From Enoplolaimus lenunculus (lineage: Eukaryota; Nematoda; Enoplea; Enoplida; Thoracostomopsidae), in the NCBI GenBank assembly GCA_030248215.1, contig JASANG010000274.1, forward strand, positions 80,898-144,897: DNA of 64,000 nt, read 5' to 3'. Positions within the stretch are counted from its first letter, which is position 1; each line of letters opens with the position of its first letter. The position numbers were made by a program, and so were the translations under genes. This document shows positions 24,101 through 35,600 of the stretch, piece by piece. The notes below the pieces were generated by a model. The model did not search any database. It was given only the letters and a program-made list of their open reading frames with translations, and was not told the origin of the DNA.

Positions 24101-27100
24101 ACAAATAAGTGAAGAATTTCACAAAGCTGGTTCAAAACAAATTAACAGCAAGTTAACGTCCACAGTTGAGACTACAAAACCTTGTCTTTGACCAGCACTG
24201 CAGTTTCATTGTTGTATAATTCTGAAACTTTTCTACAACCCTAAGTAAAGTAATGTTTAACGTTTTTAATTTAATGCGTTTCACACAGTTTCAATTCATA
24301 CGATGTAATACTAGTAAACACCGTAATTACCTTCACGGCTACAAAATTCTCCGAAAGCATAGAATACAACACATCTCTAGCTTCTTTCGCTGGCAACAAT
24401 GCTTGACTTTCAATCTGAGATTGAAAAGACATTATTGTAATGAAATCCGTATAGTAACCATTTAACAAAAAAATCAAACACCACGGAAATAATGCTATAA
24501 AACGCTATAAACAATTTTTAACCTAAAACCTGTCTGAGGTGCAATGAAGACGCTTCAAAAACTGTTTTCAAATCAAACTTTTTTATATTTTAGCTAAGCA
24601 TAACAAAAACTAGGGGGTCAAATTTCAGACAAAATTTTGAATTTGAACAAGAAACCTGGTAAAATTATGAACAAAATAAGCACAACTGAAATCTTTGTTT
24701 TGCACAACCTGACCGTTTGGGCATATTAATGCAATTCATATTATTTTGTAGATATGATTTGCTCAAATTCATATAAAACTCATATTGAGTCTAATAAAAA
24801 CCAACCTCTGCTTGCTCTAAATATCTTTTATCAAGCAATAAACGGAAGAATCTCAAGCCCCATACACCACATCTGAAATGCTTAGAATGAAACCAAAATA
24901 CAAAAACTTTGTCTAAATAAATTAAGCACAAACTCACACCTGGAAATTCGCCGCATACAACAAATGAACAGCACTCTTGGGTTACTACATTAAAAAGCTG
25001 CTATTCAAGACGGTATACGACGTCATGGATAAATTCTGTTGGAAGAAGTAACTCAACCACAAGAAACGTCTCCGCTTCTAGGTGCAGATACAATTAAGTA
25101 CAATCGTAACTGCGATTCAAACGCTACACAAGCTGCAATTCCTCGCTACTTGAACGCAATTACTTATAGGAATTCTGATTCCGGTATGAATTTCGGTATA
25201 AACCTGCTGTAGTAACAGTGACTGCAGTATCAAACTAACTTTTCCTTTATTATATCTTCAATTAATGATTGCGACATACATTTGAAGCACGTCATAAAAT
25301 CTAAACATATAAAACGTACACGTAAAAATTGAAACAATTTACAACAGTAACAGCGTAACTACAGAGAGGACAATGAACCATGGCGCCTACAGTGGTTGCG
25401 AAAAACTTACTTCTTAATGAATACATATACCCAACGCATAAACACGAATACGGTTGTTAAAGCCTTCACCAAAAAGAGACCCTGACTACGCCCATATTGA
25501 CCAACCACGCGCAATACCTTTTCATTGTATAAATTACTTAGTAACTAATGTAAAATCCATATTAATGAGTACAGCACATGCAATAACACAGATAACCAGA
25601 TGTGCGCATATTAATTGCGAATTTTTTGTTGAACTATGGAGCAGCTTACCGCATTCTACGCTCTTCATCTTACCAATTTGATATGCTCCACCGCCAGAAT
25701 CACCAGCTTTGAGCAAAAATCTTCGTGAATCATCAACCAGCAACGCCAAATACTGATCAAAAAGCGATTTGCGAAATTCTGATTGATTTGGTATCAATTT
25801 ATACACCTAAAAGTGGCGGACACATCCGTAATAGATGTTTTGGTCTCGGAGAAAACATTACATCAAAATAAACAATATTTCTTGCATAACTATGCACACA
25901 TGCAAAGAAATAAAACCTGCTTTATAACTTTGGACAAAATTGCCCAACGTAACCGTGTCCATGCAGCACAAGTTTTATGTTTTCGAGGGACATGTGAATT
26001 TTCTTATTTAGAAGATTCACAACTTTTTTAGCTTTAGTAATTGGGATTTCAATTGAATACACCTTCAAACCCTGTATCGCGTTATCCGCGAGACACTTTT
26101 GTTTCCGAACCTGCTCAAGGTTCAGAGTTTTAAAAATCAGCTCAAATAATCTAGCACACATCTTACATCATTTGAATAGAGCATAGTTGAATGGGGCAGC
26201 CGTGGATCACTACGAGATTCGCTGAAGCATAGCAACGTTTTCATAACCAATGCAGCTTTCTGAAAAAGCACAAACACGACCGTTAAAATAAAACTTGCTC
26301 ACATAGTTAACAGCAATAATTTAATTTAGATTTTCTACCAAGAAACATAACAGTCTCAACCGCTCAAGCAGGGCCTCCCGCTCATTTACCCCAACGAAGC
26401 ATGATTTACGCCCCCAGGAGCCAAAACTTCCAGGTAGTGACACAGTATACTCCAAAATACAACATTGAACCTAAAGTTACATGTCTACAGCACTAGGCAA
26501 AAATCATAGCATTTATTCCGCATCTGTTTGTTTTTTCCGAGCTGTCTTTTCAGCAACTGTGTCGATAAGATGTTGCAAATTTAGATCATCGTCATTTCAC
26601 CCTGTATAGATATCGTAGCCAAACCGGATAGGCTGTTTTCCGCCATAGTGAACCGATTGAAATTTTTAATAATTTTTAACTTCGAAAAACTTCTTTCGGC
26701 CGACGCTACAGTGACTGGGACGGTGAGAAGAATACTCAATGAATAGCCAAGTTGGGACATATCTCTGGAACAGCATTTTTGTTTATAGTCCAGGAAAGTC
26801 TTTGCATTCGACAAATCTTGCATCTCTTTTTCATTTAAGACCAAACAAAATCGTTTCAGCTTTTTCAAGCTCAGTGGCATCAACATCGCCCATGTTCAAA
26901 GCAATGTCTTTCCAACGTAGCTAGAGCTCGCTTTTCTCTACAACAGACACGAGATTAGCCTTGTTATATGGAAACCCAAACGTGTTTAAATAACCGCACA
27001 GTTGCTGAAATCTTTCATTCGGTACAGATAACGCCTGATCATTTACGGGATAAAAAATCAGAGTTAAAAAGAACACCCGTTTCCTTTATCTGCGCATGAC

Positions 27101-30100
27101 TTCCGGGAAAACTCTTTCTATGTCTAAGTTTTTCCCAATTTTCCGCGCGTTGACGTTCATTTCATGCCATTCAGATTCTCGATATTGTTGCAAACATTCA
27201 AGTGTCGATATAATTTCAAAATCTTGATAATTTATTGGCACAGTTTCGGCTTGTAGCATATTACTAGCTTTGACGACGTCGAATAGCAGTCAGGGCTTGT
27301 AGTGCGTTCGGCCTGCGCACTAGAGTCTTCTTTCCGTGGCTGCATTTTATTGATGTTAATTTCGGCACAGTATTTGACCTCCTCAAGTTTGGGGGGCGGT
27401 ATGGAGGCAGTCGCGAAGCCTCTGAGCATAAAAGTAGGAATGCACTTAATAATAATACATTTGTACAAAATGAAACCTTTATACTGCTGGCGGTACGTGT
27501 CCTTTTTTCTCCAGCTCACGTTTGCGCAATTTCTAGTGTTGATAACGGCTTTTAGACGAACATTAACGTTAGTAAAAATGAAACATTGGAACTCCAACAA
27601 AACATAGAACCGTCTACACTACACTTAAAGAGGTCGATGTTCATATTACAAATTATATACTTCTCAAAGAGTTAACACATGTGTCCGGACTGTAACCATG
27701 GGAGTAGCGTTTGTGGGTGGCCACACTAGATTGTTTATGTATAAAAATCAGCTAACATTAATAAACTAAATTCAGTCGTCTAAAAGCCACTGAAGCTAAA
27801 GAGAACATGGTTTCATTTCGGCCGCACTGGAGATGCTCTTGATATGGTAAAACATACCTCATCATACAAATTCTGCACCATTTTAATCAGTAACTGATCT
27901 CTCATTGTCAACTGAAATTTGTCCGAATCAATTCTCCACAAAACCTCAGGCGGCTGCGTCACTAATCCGCGGTTCGTTGATGTCGTGTCGACGCGATCCA
28001 TCTTGGCTCGTTTAGCGCTAGGAGGCGCCGTAGTTTGAACAAATTCTAGCTTTGAAGCGCCTTGTTCGTCAAGCACGGCCGCGTTCAGATCAAACGGATT
28101 CAAGACTTCTTTAAAGCAAGGCAACTGATTTTCCCTTGCCGTCCTATCTCGATCCACAACTGGGCATTGGCGAATAAATTTCGCTCGTACAAGAGCACGA
28201 AATGTATCGACTACCTGTTGCGGATCAACGCAACTTTGATCTTCTGTAATTATGCAATAACAAAAGGCTATGCTTAGGCCTGTGGGCGATTAAGCAAAAT
28301 CGCGATTGTGTACCTTAAGCGACACTATTGGGATTGCTCGTTACCTGGATGCAATCTGTTTCAAAACCAATTCCAACTGCCCAAATTGCTGCGATCTTGA
28401 TAGCAATTGCAGACGCGACTGAACTTGAACAGCTATACAAACTGACATCGAAATCACTTCGAGCTCCACAACACAAACATATATTGTGTTAGCTATGCAA
28501 GACAAAACTGCGATAAAAATATCTACACCACACCAAGGACAAGACTAAAAATGTGTACGCAAGGTAGAAATCAAATATTAAAAACGCAATATACGGCCGT
28601 TTGCTTACCCATTGCTTCATTCAAGCGTCTAGTGACATTATCAATAACAGCAACCATGGATAAAGAGCCGTTCCGTAAAATCTCCTCAACAATGACTTCC
28701 GCGGTGTCACCAAATAACGCTTTGGCCAGTAAAACAAATTTTGTTGCTCTAAAAATATTTGTAGTATATGTACATATACAGTCGCGAACAGCATTAATAC
28801 GTTGTAAACTCGATTACGTTTACTGCACTCAGTATTTCATAATACTGTAAGTTTTTAAAGCTCACGACCAGAGATATAAGTTGGTGAACTTGATTTTTGT
28901 TATCCCAATTTTAGGCGGGCAAATGTTAGCAAAATTTTTTCGAGCTTCCGAATTTTTTACCCCCGGATGAAAATTTTTTAGCATGCACAATTTTGTATCC
29001 AATCTGTCCTTCTAATGAGCAGTGTTTGCGATCAACAGCTGCTACAGTTCGCTAATTTGAAGAGCTATTAAGACCGAATATTACCCATAAAGAAGGGAGG
29101 TGTGTATATCTGTACAAAAGACTAAACTGTCTTATTAATGTAGACAGAATCTACTTTCTGCGGGTCTCTCGAATCTGCTGTCAGCATCTAAAACGACAGT
29201 AATTTTTTCACATTCCTTGGATTTTATCGTTGTCAGACGTTCACGTTGTTCCAGATTACGAATTGACTAACCGTGTTACCAAATGACGATAGTGTGCAGC
29301 ATACCTCGATAACGAGTAAACAGCGTTCTTGACAACAGTATATTCTACGGCACCTCGGTCATTAACTTGCAAATAAAGCAAATTATGTTGATGTAAAATC
29401 CGTAAACACCGCTTCACCTAAAAGCACAAGACAGAGCTCGAGCACGAATTTACAACTGATATTTAGAGTTACAGGTTTCATTTTTAGGTTAACCAAAAAG
29501 CTCTTGTACACTTCTTACACTGACTTAGGCTACTTTCCGAAAAGTTTACCTAATTCTAAAACTTCTTACACTGGCTTCAGTCTAGTTTCCGAAAAGGTTT
29601 ACCTAATATTAGTGCAAACCTTTGTCTAAACTTTACCTTAGTATAACCGTGTGGATAAACCTTAGTACACATCCCTAGCATTAAAGGTTGAGGCTTAGGT
29701 TTAGGTTGTCTTTTCCTAAAGCTAAGCGTCAGCTAATGACTGCGGGGAAATGTAGTACTGTAGTGACCCGAATATGAGGGGGGACTGATCTTTATTTGAC
29801 CTCTCCAGAGGGTACCCCCTGTTATTCGGTTACGGACTGTTATTTATTTTCAACAAACCCTCCGCGTCCCTTCGTTACCGATATATCCGGTATTACAACT
29901 ATCCGTTGAATTAAACGTTTATTTGTCTTGTATCAAAAGATTGACCGATAATGCAAGGTTATACTTAGGAATTACTTTCAAAACTAAGTACGCTTTAAAG
30001 TTTCGAACTAAACTTTATTTGGTCCTGTAGTCATTTATGCGCTTCAATTAGGGATAATCGACATTTATGGACTCTAATTTGGGTTTAGGGCTCAATCCAC

Positions 30101-30426
30101 TTACGTACTCTTATTAGGGATACGGACTCCTATTGATTGAGACTCAAAATGGGGACCCCTCCTATTATTACCCCTATTATTCGGGTCGCTACGGTACATG
30201 AGCCAAAACTAGCTACTCATGCGACTGATTCTTCAACTCCAACTTCTACACACAAGACATTAAAACGTAAAATCGTTACTTTGACTGGTGGAAATTTGCT
30301 ACGTCTAACAAGCAACTGAAGAGGAATATGACCATTCGATAAAACTTCATAACCAATCTTGGCAACAACAAAGCCAAAATGGTCCTGTAATATAGCGTTA
30401 AGTAACTGATTTTCGTTTTTCGACAT
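21121..30426 (-). CDS. POLR3C: RNA polymerase III subunit RPC3 (C-terminal exon not found)
   Basis: RPC3 is a winged-helix subunit of the pol III initiation subcomplex. Minus-strand exons: 30426-30280 (start ATG; LNAILQDHFGFVVAKIGYEV), 29417-29305, 28748-28609, 28243-27858 (WRIDSDKFQLTMRDQLL), 26259-26167, 25806-25674 (LFDQYLALLVDD, then GDSGGGAY), an unresolved exon, 24872-24806 (FFRLLLDKRYLEQ), 24414-24331 (PAKEARDVLYSMLSENF), about 22243-22141 (tentative), 21801-21752 (NLILRRQKETDDN) and 21211-21121 (EQKVEALIMKIEQD). Phases agree at every confident junction. The order follows human RPC3. Two gaps remain. The exon between 25673 and 24873 is uncertain (a candidate lies near 25470-25410), and the tentative exon at 22243 leaves one base that does not fit the next exon. 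The last exon found ends in phase 0, so a C-terminal exon must lie below 21121. Introns carry a hAT relic and a fold-back repeat. Confidence 0.9.
22478..23200. repeat. fold-back repeat of CTCAATTAC words
   Basis: The left arm (about 22478-22670) carries GTAATTGAGA words and the right arm (about 22930-23200) carries TCTCAATTAC words, with an unrelated AT-rich core between. The arms match as inverted copies over longer stretches: CCACAGATGTAGTTGAG at the left equals the reverse complement of CTCAATTACATCTGTGG at the right. It lies in a POLR3C intron between 24331 and 22243. A transcript could form a long imperfect hairpin. Confidence 0.85.
23636..23815. repeat. second CTCAATTAC tandem array
   Basis: About eight units of 20-22 bp built on TTTCTCAATTACAC with a TCGG spacer, in the same orientation as the right arm at 22930-23200. 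There is no opposing arm here. Confidence 0.85.
26113..26161 (-). other. exon-like segment resembling an RPC3 exon, out of order
   Basis: This 49-base minus-strand segment reads CARLFELIFKTLNLEQ. It is bounded by AG upstream and GT downstream. It resembles the RPC3 segment around CARIFRLVLQKKHIEQ of the human protein. The segment that fits the gene order is at 24872-24806, so this one lies one intron too early. It starts inside the GTAAG donor of the exon ending at 26167. It may be a relic of a duplicated exon or a chance match. Confidence 0.3.
26581..27600 (-). mobile_element. decayed hAT transposase (dimerisation domain)
   Basis: On the minus strand an open segment (26886-26581) contains LLTVPVTVASAERSFSKLK followed by SGLATISIQGEM, the hallmark of the C-terminal hAT dimerisation domain in zinc-finger-associated hAT proteins. 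Upstream pieces read HEMNVNARKIGKNLDIERVF (about 27090-27200) and KLEEVKYCAEININKM (about 27340-27390), in line with the same protein family. Several stops break the frame, so it is no longer functional. It sits in the POLR3C intron between 27858 and 26259. I could not find both termini. Whether it drove the small hAT-like elements nearby is unknown. Confidence 0.8.
28881..28985. repeat. possible fragment of GCCCGTAGCC-family MITE
   Basis: The run CCCGGATGAAAATTTTTTAGC resembles the CCTGAAAATTTTTTAGCC interior of that family. No termini are visible. Confidence 0.25.
29757..30198. mobile_element. inverted-repeat element, GTAGYGACCCGAAT ends
   Basis: The left end is GTAGTGACCCGAATATGAGG and the right end, reverse-complemented, is GTAGCGACCCGAATAATAGG. 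The interior of about 400 bp is non-coding. Another copy, partial, is at 2932-3105. It lies in the first intron of POLR3C. No clear target duplication was defined. Confidence 0.65.
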
Positions 30427-30569
30427 TAAGTAACTTCACACAATTTAATATAAAGCTGTATGAAGCAAAAGGTTACAACCAGGACTCATGTTACAATAAA
30501 CGCTGTTCCAAGGTCCCGGCACAACAATACCCATGATTGCACACATAATGCGCTCCTGTTTACATATGC

Positions 30570-30665
30570 ACAACCAAATATATATTTATATATGCATGTA
30601 TACATATATATCTATGTAAACATATACAAATGTCTATGTATGTATATATTTGTATTATATACGGC
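30570..30665. repeat. TATATG/TATGTA simple repeat
   Basis: Alternating ATATAT, CATGTA and TATGTA words with no unit longer than a few bases. It lies just upstream of the POLR3C start. Confidence 0.8.
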
Positions 30666-30814
30666 GAAATTTTCGCTTTCCTTCGCTTCGAAGGGTTACA
30701 ATCTTCAGATATCCCTCCCGATCCCGTATGGACGATGCATCTTTAGAGTGGAGGGTTCATTATAACTTTCGGTTTTGGGGAATGCGCATAAGACCATTTT
30801 GATTTAATCTCATG

Positions 30815-31412
30815 CGTTGTTGTTCCGGTGTCCCCTCGTTCTACTATCCAATTCTTCGGCTATCCCTATGTTCCGTTGTCTCAAGGATCCCATTGTCTCA
30901 AATGCCCCAACCGTCATAATATACCAAGTGTCCCATCTGTGTCACCGTCACTGCTGTCCCACTGTGACAACTGTTCCTACTGTCCCGCTCTACCAACCGT
31001 TCCCACTGTCCTAATATTCCTAATCCGGTCCAGTAGCCAAAGAGGGATCAGCCTCCCCTGGAAAATTTTGGCCCCCCTAGAAACTTTTCAACCTTGCTTG
31101 TAACTCATTGAAAACCCTTAAATGCCCCTCCTGAAAATATTTTAGCCCCTCTAGCAAGGTGAGCTAGCTACGGGCCTGTCCCAATCCCAACTGTCCACGC
31201 TGTTCCAACTGCCCCGTCGTCCCAACTTTCCCCACTGCCCAAACTGTTTCACTGTCCCAATTATCTCAAGCAACTGTCCCACTTTCCTAATTCTCCCAAC
31301 TATCCCCGATGTCCCAATTATGTTTACTGCGTGTATTCCTGATACATCGCTATCGCGGGACAAGGGGACAGCCATTAGAGTAACATTGGCGGCAACCAAC
31401 AATGGTATAACC
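30815..31412. mobile_element. GGGACAG-satellite element, second copy
   Basis: The right end, reverse-complemented, reads GCCAATGTTACTCTAATGGC followed by GTCCC and a GGAATACA word, matching the left terminus of the element at 54659-55175. The body is a run of about 10-base words around CTGTCCCA. The left end is not clear. A hAT-type MITE is inserted at 31026-31178. Confidence 0.6.
31026..31178. mobile_element. hAT-type MITE, GCCCGTAGCC family
   Basis: It begins CGGTCCAGTAGCCAAAG and ends AGCTAGCTACGGGCCTG. The flanking 8-mers TCCTAATC (31018-31025) and TCCCAATC (31179-31186) match at seven positions. It interrupts the CTGTCCCA array. Confidence 0.82.
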
Positions 31413-32630
31413 GATCAACCGTTTCCGGTAAAAATCAGTGTCCGTTTAGGTTCTTGAAATACCAAAAATTTCGCTGTTTTTACTCTGAAAAGTAGTTATA
31501 CATCACGTATATTACATCTCGCAATTTTTCAGTACAGATACAGTCGTGAACCGAGAGCTAGTGTTTCAGTTGCTGATTTTAGCAAATAACTATTGTTGTT
31601 AAAAATTATGTTTTGGATAATTTTTATGAAACAGCACGATTACAAAATTAAATACAAAAAGTAAGGCTGCGCTCCAAATGATACATTTTTGTAAAACTAA
31701 CAAAAATTAGGGCGCAAAGTACCAGAGTTCCATGAGAAGAAGAGAATGGTAGCTGCGGTGCTGAAATTGCATCAGCAAAAGACTACGCTTTAAGATTGTG
31801 CTCTAAAATAAAAAATATTGCAAAAATATTGAAATCGCTCCCAGCCAACGTCACACACTGTTATACATTTTACTTCTTATAATCACAATTCCACAACCAA
31901 AATAGATCACAAATTCAAACAGTGCGCATGGCAGCGAAATTATAACAATCCCCAAAACTCCAAATACCAAATTGCTTTGTTTCCCGCATGCTTATATACA
32001 CATTCAACGTGTCAACATCAAGAATAAAAGGGTTTCATCAGGAGGTTAAAGGGTTTACAACCAAACAATATACAGTTAGGTCTTGCATCAATGACGCACA
32101 ACCAATACTTTTCCATTAGTCAAGAATGTTATTTTGATGAACAAAACAATTAAAATGATTTACTAAGAGGTATTTTGATCGAGATTTAACCAAGTGTTTA
32201 GTGAAACAGTGTAATCAAGCGTATACACCACCCCACCTAAGATTTCAAAGTTTCCTTTAAAGTAAGGAGATATACAAAGATGCAAACGAAATAATTATGC
32301 GATATATTATTATCCAAAAATTTAAAAACTGCCGGTCAATGTTATGTTCAGATCCGCTCCGCTGTCCCGTGACAATAAAGTAAAAAAGCAATATTGTGAA
32401 TTACGCCTACTGCATGTTGATCATTTGCTATGAAAATTGACTAAAGCGTACGCCTTACTCTATTTTCGTTCCGCGAAAAAACGGTCGCCTAAAAGTATTC
32501 ACACGGGCTAAAGTAGGTACGATTTTTTATTCAAAAGCAATTTACTACTGATTATTGCATATTTTAATTACATATCAAAGCATTCAGTCAAAACGAGTCA
32601 GAAATGTACCTACAATTAAATACGCTGTAA
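31413..32630. other. spacer between POLR3C and EAF
   Basis: AT-rich; I see nothing coding. It presumably holds the 3' UTR of the EAF gene and the POLR3C promoter. Confidence 0.45.
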
Positions 32631-35600
32631 TTAATCATCGTCACTTTCGCTCAGCTGCAAGTCGTCCGCTGAAATTTCAACAATTTTAGTTTTTAGCAAC
32701 ACAAATCTTACAAAGGAATCTCTTTAACAGCATTTCGACACAGCTTGTTGTCAAAATAACATGTTACTAACTTGTTAAAGTATACTAAGAACCCAAAACA
32801 GTATTTTAAATTCCACATTCCAAGAGAGAATAATGCTCTTGGACAAAATGTATGTATTTCACAGGGAAGGATTAGAAAAAACGTGCGCTTTTTTGCGTTG
32901 CGTTTTGGTACTAGCACAATTTTCAGTGAGACCTCAATCTTCTCGCAAGGCAATCAAGATTATCTGCTTTACATTTTTGTAGCAAAACCTAGTTTTTATA
33001 TTTTAATATCAATACTCAATGTCGACATACCATAAATAAGGTGGGTAGCCAAAAACATTTTTGGCCTGGGGTGGGCGGTTTCCTGAGTACCAAGACCGGC
33101 CAAGAAAATTGTCGGTCATGGTCAATTTTTGGTCCTTACCGAAAAAAAATTGAAATTATCAAAACAATTATATTCGTAATTTGTTTGTCTCATAGTTTTT
33201 GTGCTTATTCCAGAATAATATCTGCTCATCATTATTGCGTAACTATGGCATTTTATATTTATTCAGCAACCATCGCTTACGTCAACAATATAATCATTCA
33301 ACTTCTGGTCTCGGTCCCAAACCATCAAGACTCAGAAAACCGAGACCGAGACCAGCCAAATACCGAGACTTGTCGAGACCTGCCAACTACCGAGACTTGT
33401 CGAGACCTGCCAAATACCAGACTTTCCGAGACCGAGACACCCAAAACATGTCAAATACTAAGACCTGCCGAGACCTAGACTTCAATCCCTGTGTTCGATA
33501 AGCTAAAACTTTATTATTAAATATATGCAATCTTCGTTGGAAAAAAACAAAAGTTTTCTTCTGGTCACACAGGCTCAAAATTGACACTTACTTGTTTTGT
33601 TGAAAAAGGCAAATTCTTACTTAAACAGCTGACTTAAATAAATGTGTAAGTTAAAGATTACTTTAGTAAATATTTAAGCAAGACTTCAAAACTCCAATCA
33701 ATACGACTTACCAAGAGTACAGCTTGAATCTTTATTCATAGCCGAACCAGTCGCTTGAGGGGGTATCGATGCCATTCCAAAATGCATCGGTGGAGGAAGC
33801 GGGGGTAAAGTTTCAGGTGGTGGTGGCGGAACAGGAGGCCCAGGCGGAGGCAATGGTGGCTGTTGTATTTCTGATTGCTTGTCTTGCTTACGGTGTTTGC
33901 CCTTGGCACTACTGCCGGAACTAGAACGACGATGAACGCGATTGCGACTGTGATGTTTGCTGCTACCAACATTATTTGACATAGTTTTATTGGCACCGGC
34001 GTTCCCAGCTCGTGATAGCTCATTTTCAAGCGATTCGGCTGAAACATTACACTCGATTGTCGAATGATTCTCTCTAAGTGAATTCAGTTAATTTTGTCAG
34101 CATACTCAATATGACAGAAGGACTTCTACGAGTCGCACTCTATCAACGAATATAAAAGCAATACGCAGTCCCCATATTCACAAACGTATGTAACACCAGG
34201 GCTCCAGTAATTTCATATCGTTCAACGGAGAACTCAAAAATTAGTACTTTCTCACAACTGCATGAACGTAATTGTGAGTCAGCTTTGACATTGAATATTG
34301 CAAACTGGTGATGGGTGCTACACACATCTGAACATACGGGCTCAAATGTAAGATACAAGTAAACAATCATAAACAACACTGCAACATACATATACATGTG
34401 CAAATGGTTTTATGAGTGGATTTCACTCATCGCTCGCTTCGCTCTCCAGGTTTAGTTCTTTAATATTTTTGTTTTGTTTTGTGTCCATCATACTTGAACT
34501 ATTGAAACCGTCAAAAACTTTAAAAATATTTTGAGTTTTTTGTACACATGTATGATCATAAAAACGTCATTTTCAAAATAATTATCAACAAGATTTAAAC
34601 ACATATTATTCTACAGTAGAACAACGGGCCATGCCTGTTATTAAAAAACCAAAAAAGATATATAATAATACTATTAAAATATATTACTGCACCAATATTG
34701 CCAGAATCAAACATTTTTTCCAAATACATTTTGATTCTGTTGTTTGCAATATTCTTGCGAAAAAATCAAGACCATGAACCAACCAGCAAATATCAACCGG
34801 TATCACTTACTTAGCCCATCATCGGAGCTACCATCACCCGGGTATGACTCTGAACCGCCGCCAGTATCAGAACCAGATTCACTGTTGTCATCTTCTTCAT
34901 CGTCTTCACCACTAATTCCATCGTTACTATTGTCATCACTGGAACCTTCGGACATATCTTGAATTACGTTCGATCCTTCTTCGCCTGCAAATGAAAAGTA
35001 TGCGTCTAACTTAACAAAATAATAATTGAGCAACGCGAAACTCCGAGCGAAGCTCGGAGTTTCGCGAAGCGTTTTATGTTTTGTACTTGGGGAACGAAAG
35101 GTGGATGTCCGTCCGTCCGTCCGAAAAGAATCTCAGGAACGGCTAAACCGATTATGATAAACTTTTTTGTTTGAAAGCCAATTATCCTGGGGTGTTAACC
35201 TGGCATTGGGATTTTAAAATTTTAAGTCGTTAATTAGGTACAGGCTAATTTCCATAATTAATTAAGTCTAAATTAGGACTTTCTACAATATTTCACTAAT
35301 TATTACAGTTAGAAGCAATCTAATTTTAGCATAAAAGGGTTTTCGGATGCGAGGAATCTGCATAAACTATTTACAAACCTTCAAAACCGATAATTGAGCA
35401 GTTAGCTAATAGATAATTTGCATATTAGCATAGTTTAAAGGCCTAAATTAGGACTTTTTACAATATTTCACTAATTATTAAGGTTAAAAGCAATATAATT
35501 TAAGCACTAAAGGGTTTTTAGGTGCGTGAAATTTGAATAAATTGTTTACAAACCTCCAAAACCGATAACTGAATAGTTAGCTAATAGCTAATTTGCATAT

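Noticed and set aside
26113-26161. Reading CARLFELIFKTLNLEQ as the true POLR3C exon
   Set aside because: It precedes the LFDQYLALL exon on the transcript, contrary to RPC3 order. The segment at 24872-24806 fits the order and joins in phase to the PAKEARDVL exon.
30460-30765. A 101-codon frame upstream of POLR3C
   Set aside because: Its middle is a translation of the TATATG simple repeat; no domain and no homologous neighbour.
33041-33501. Two overlapping frames of 145 and 100 codons
   Set aside because: They lie in the GAGACCGAG repeat; the similarity among them comes from the repeated words.
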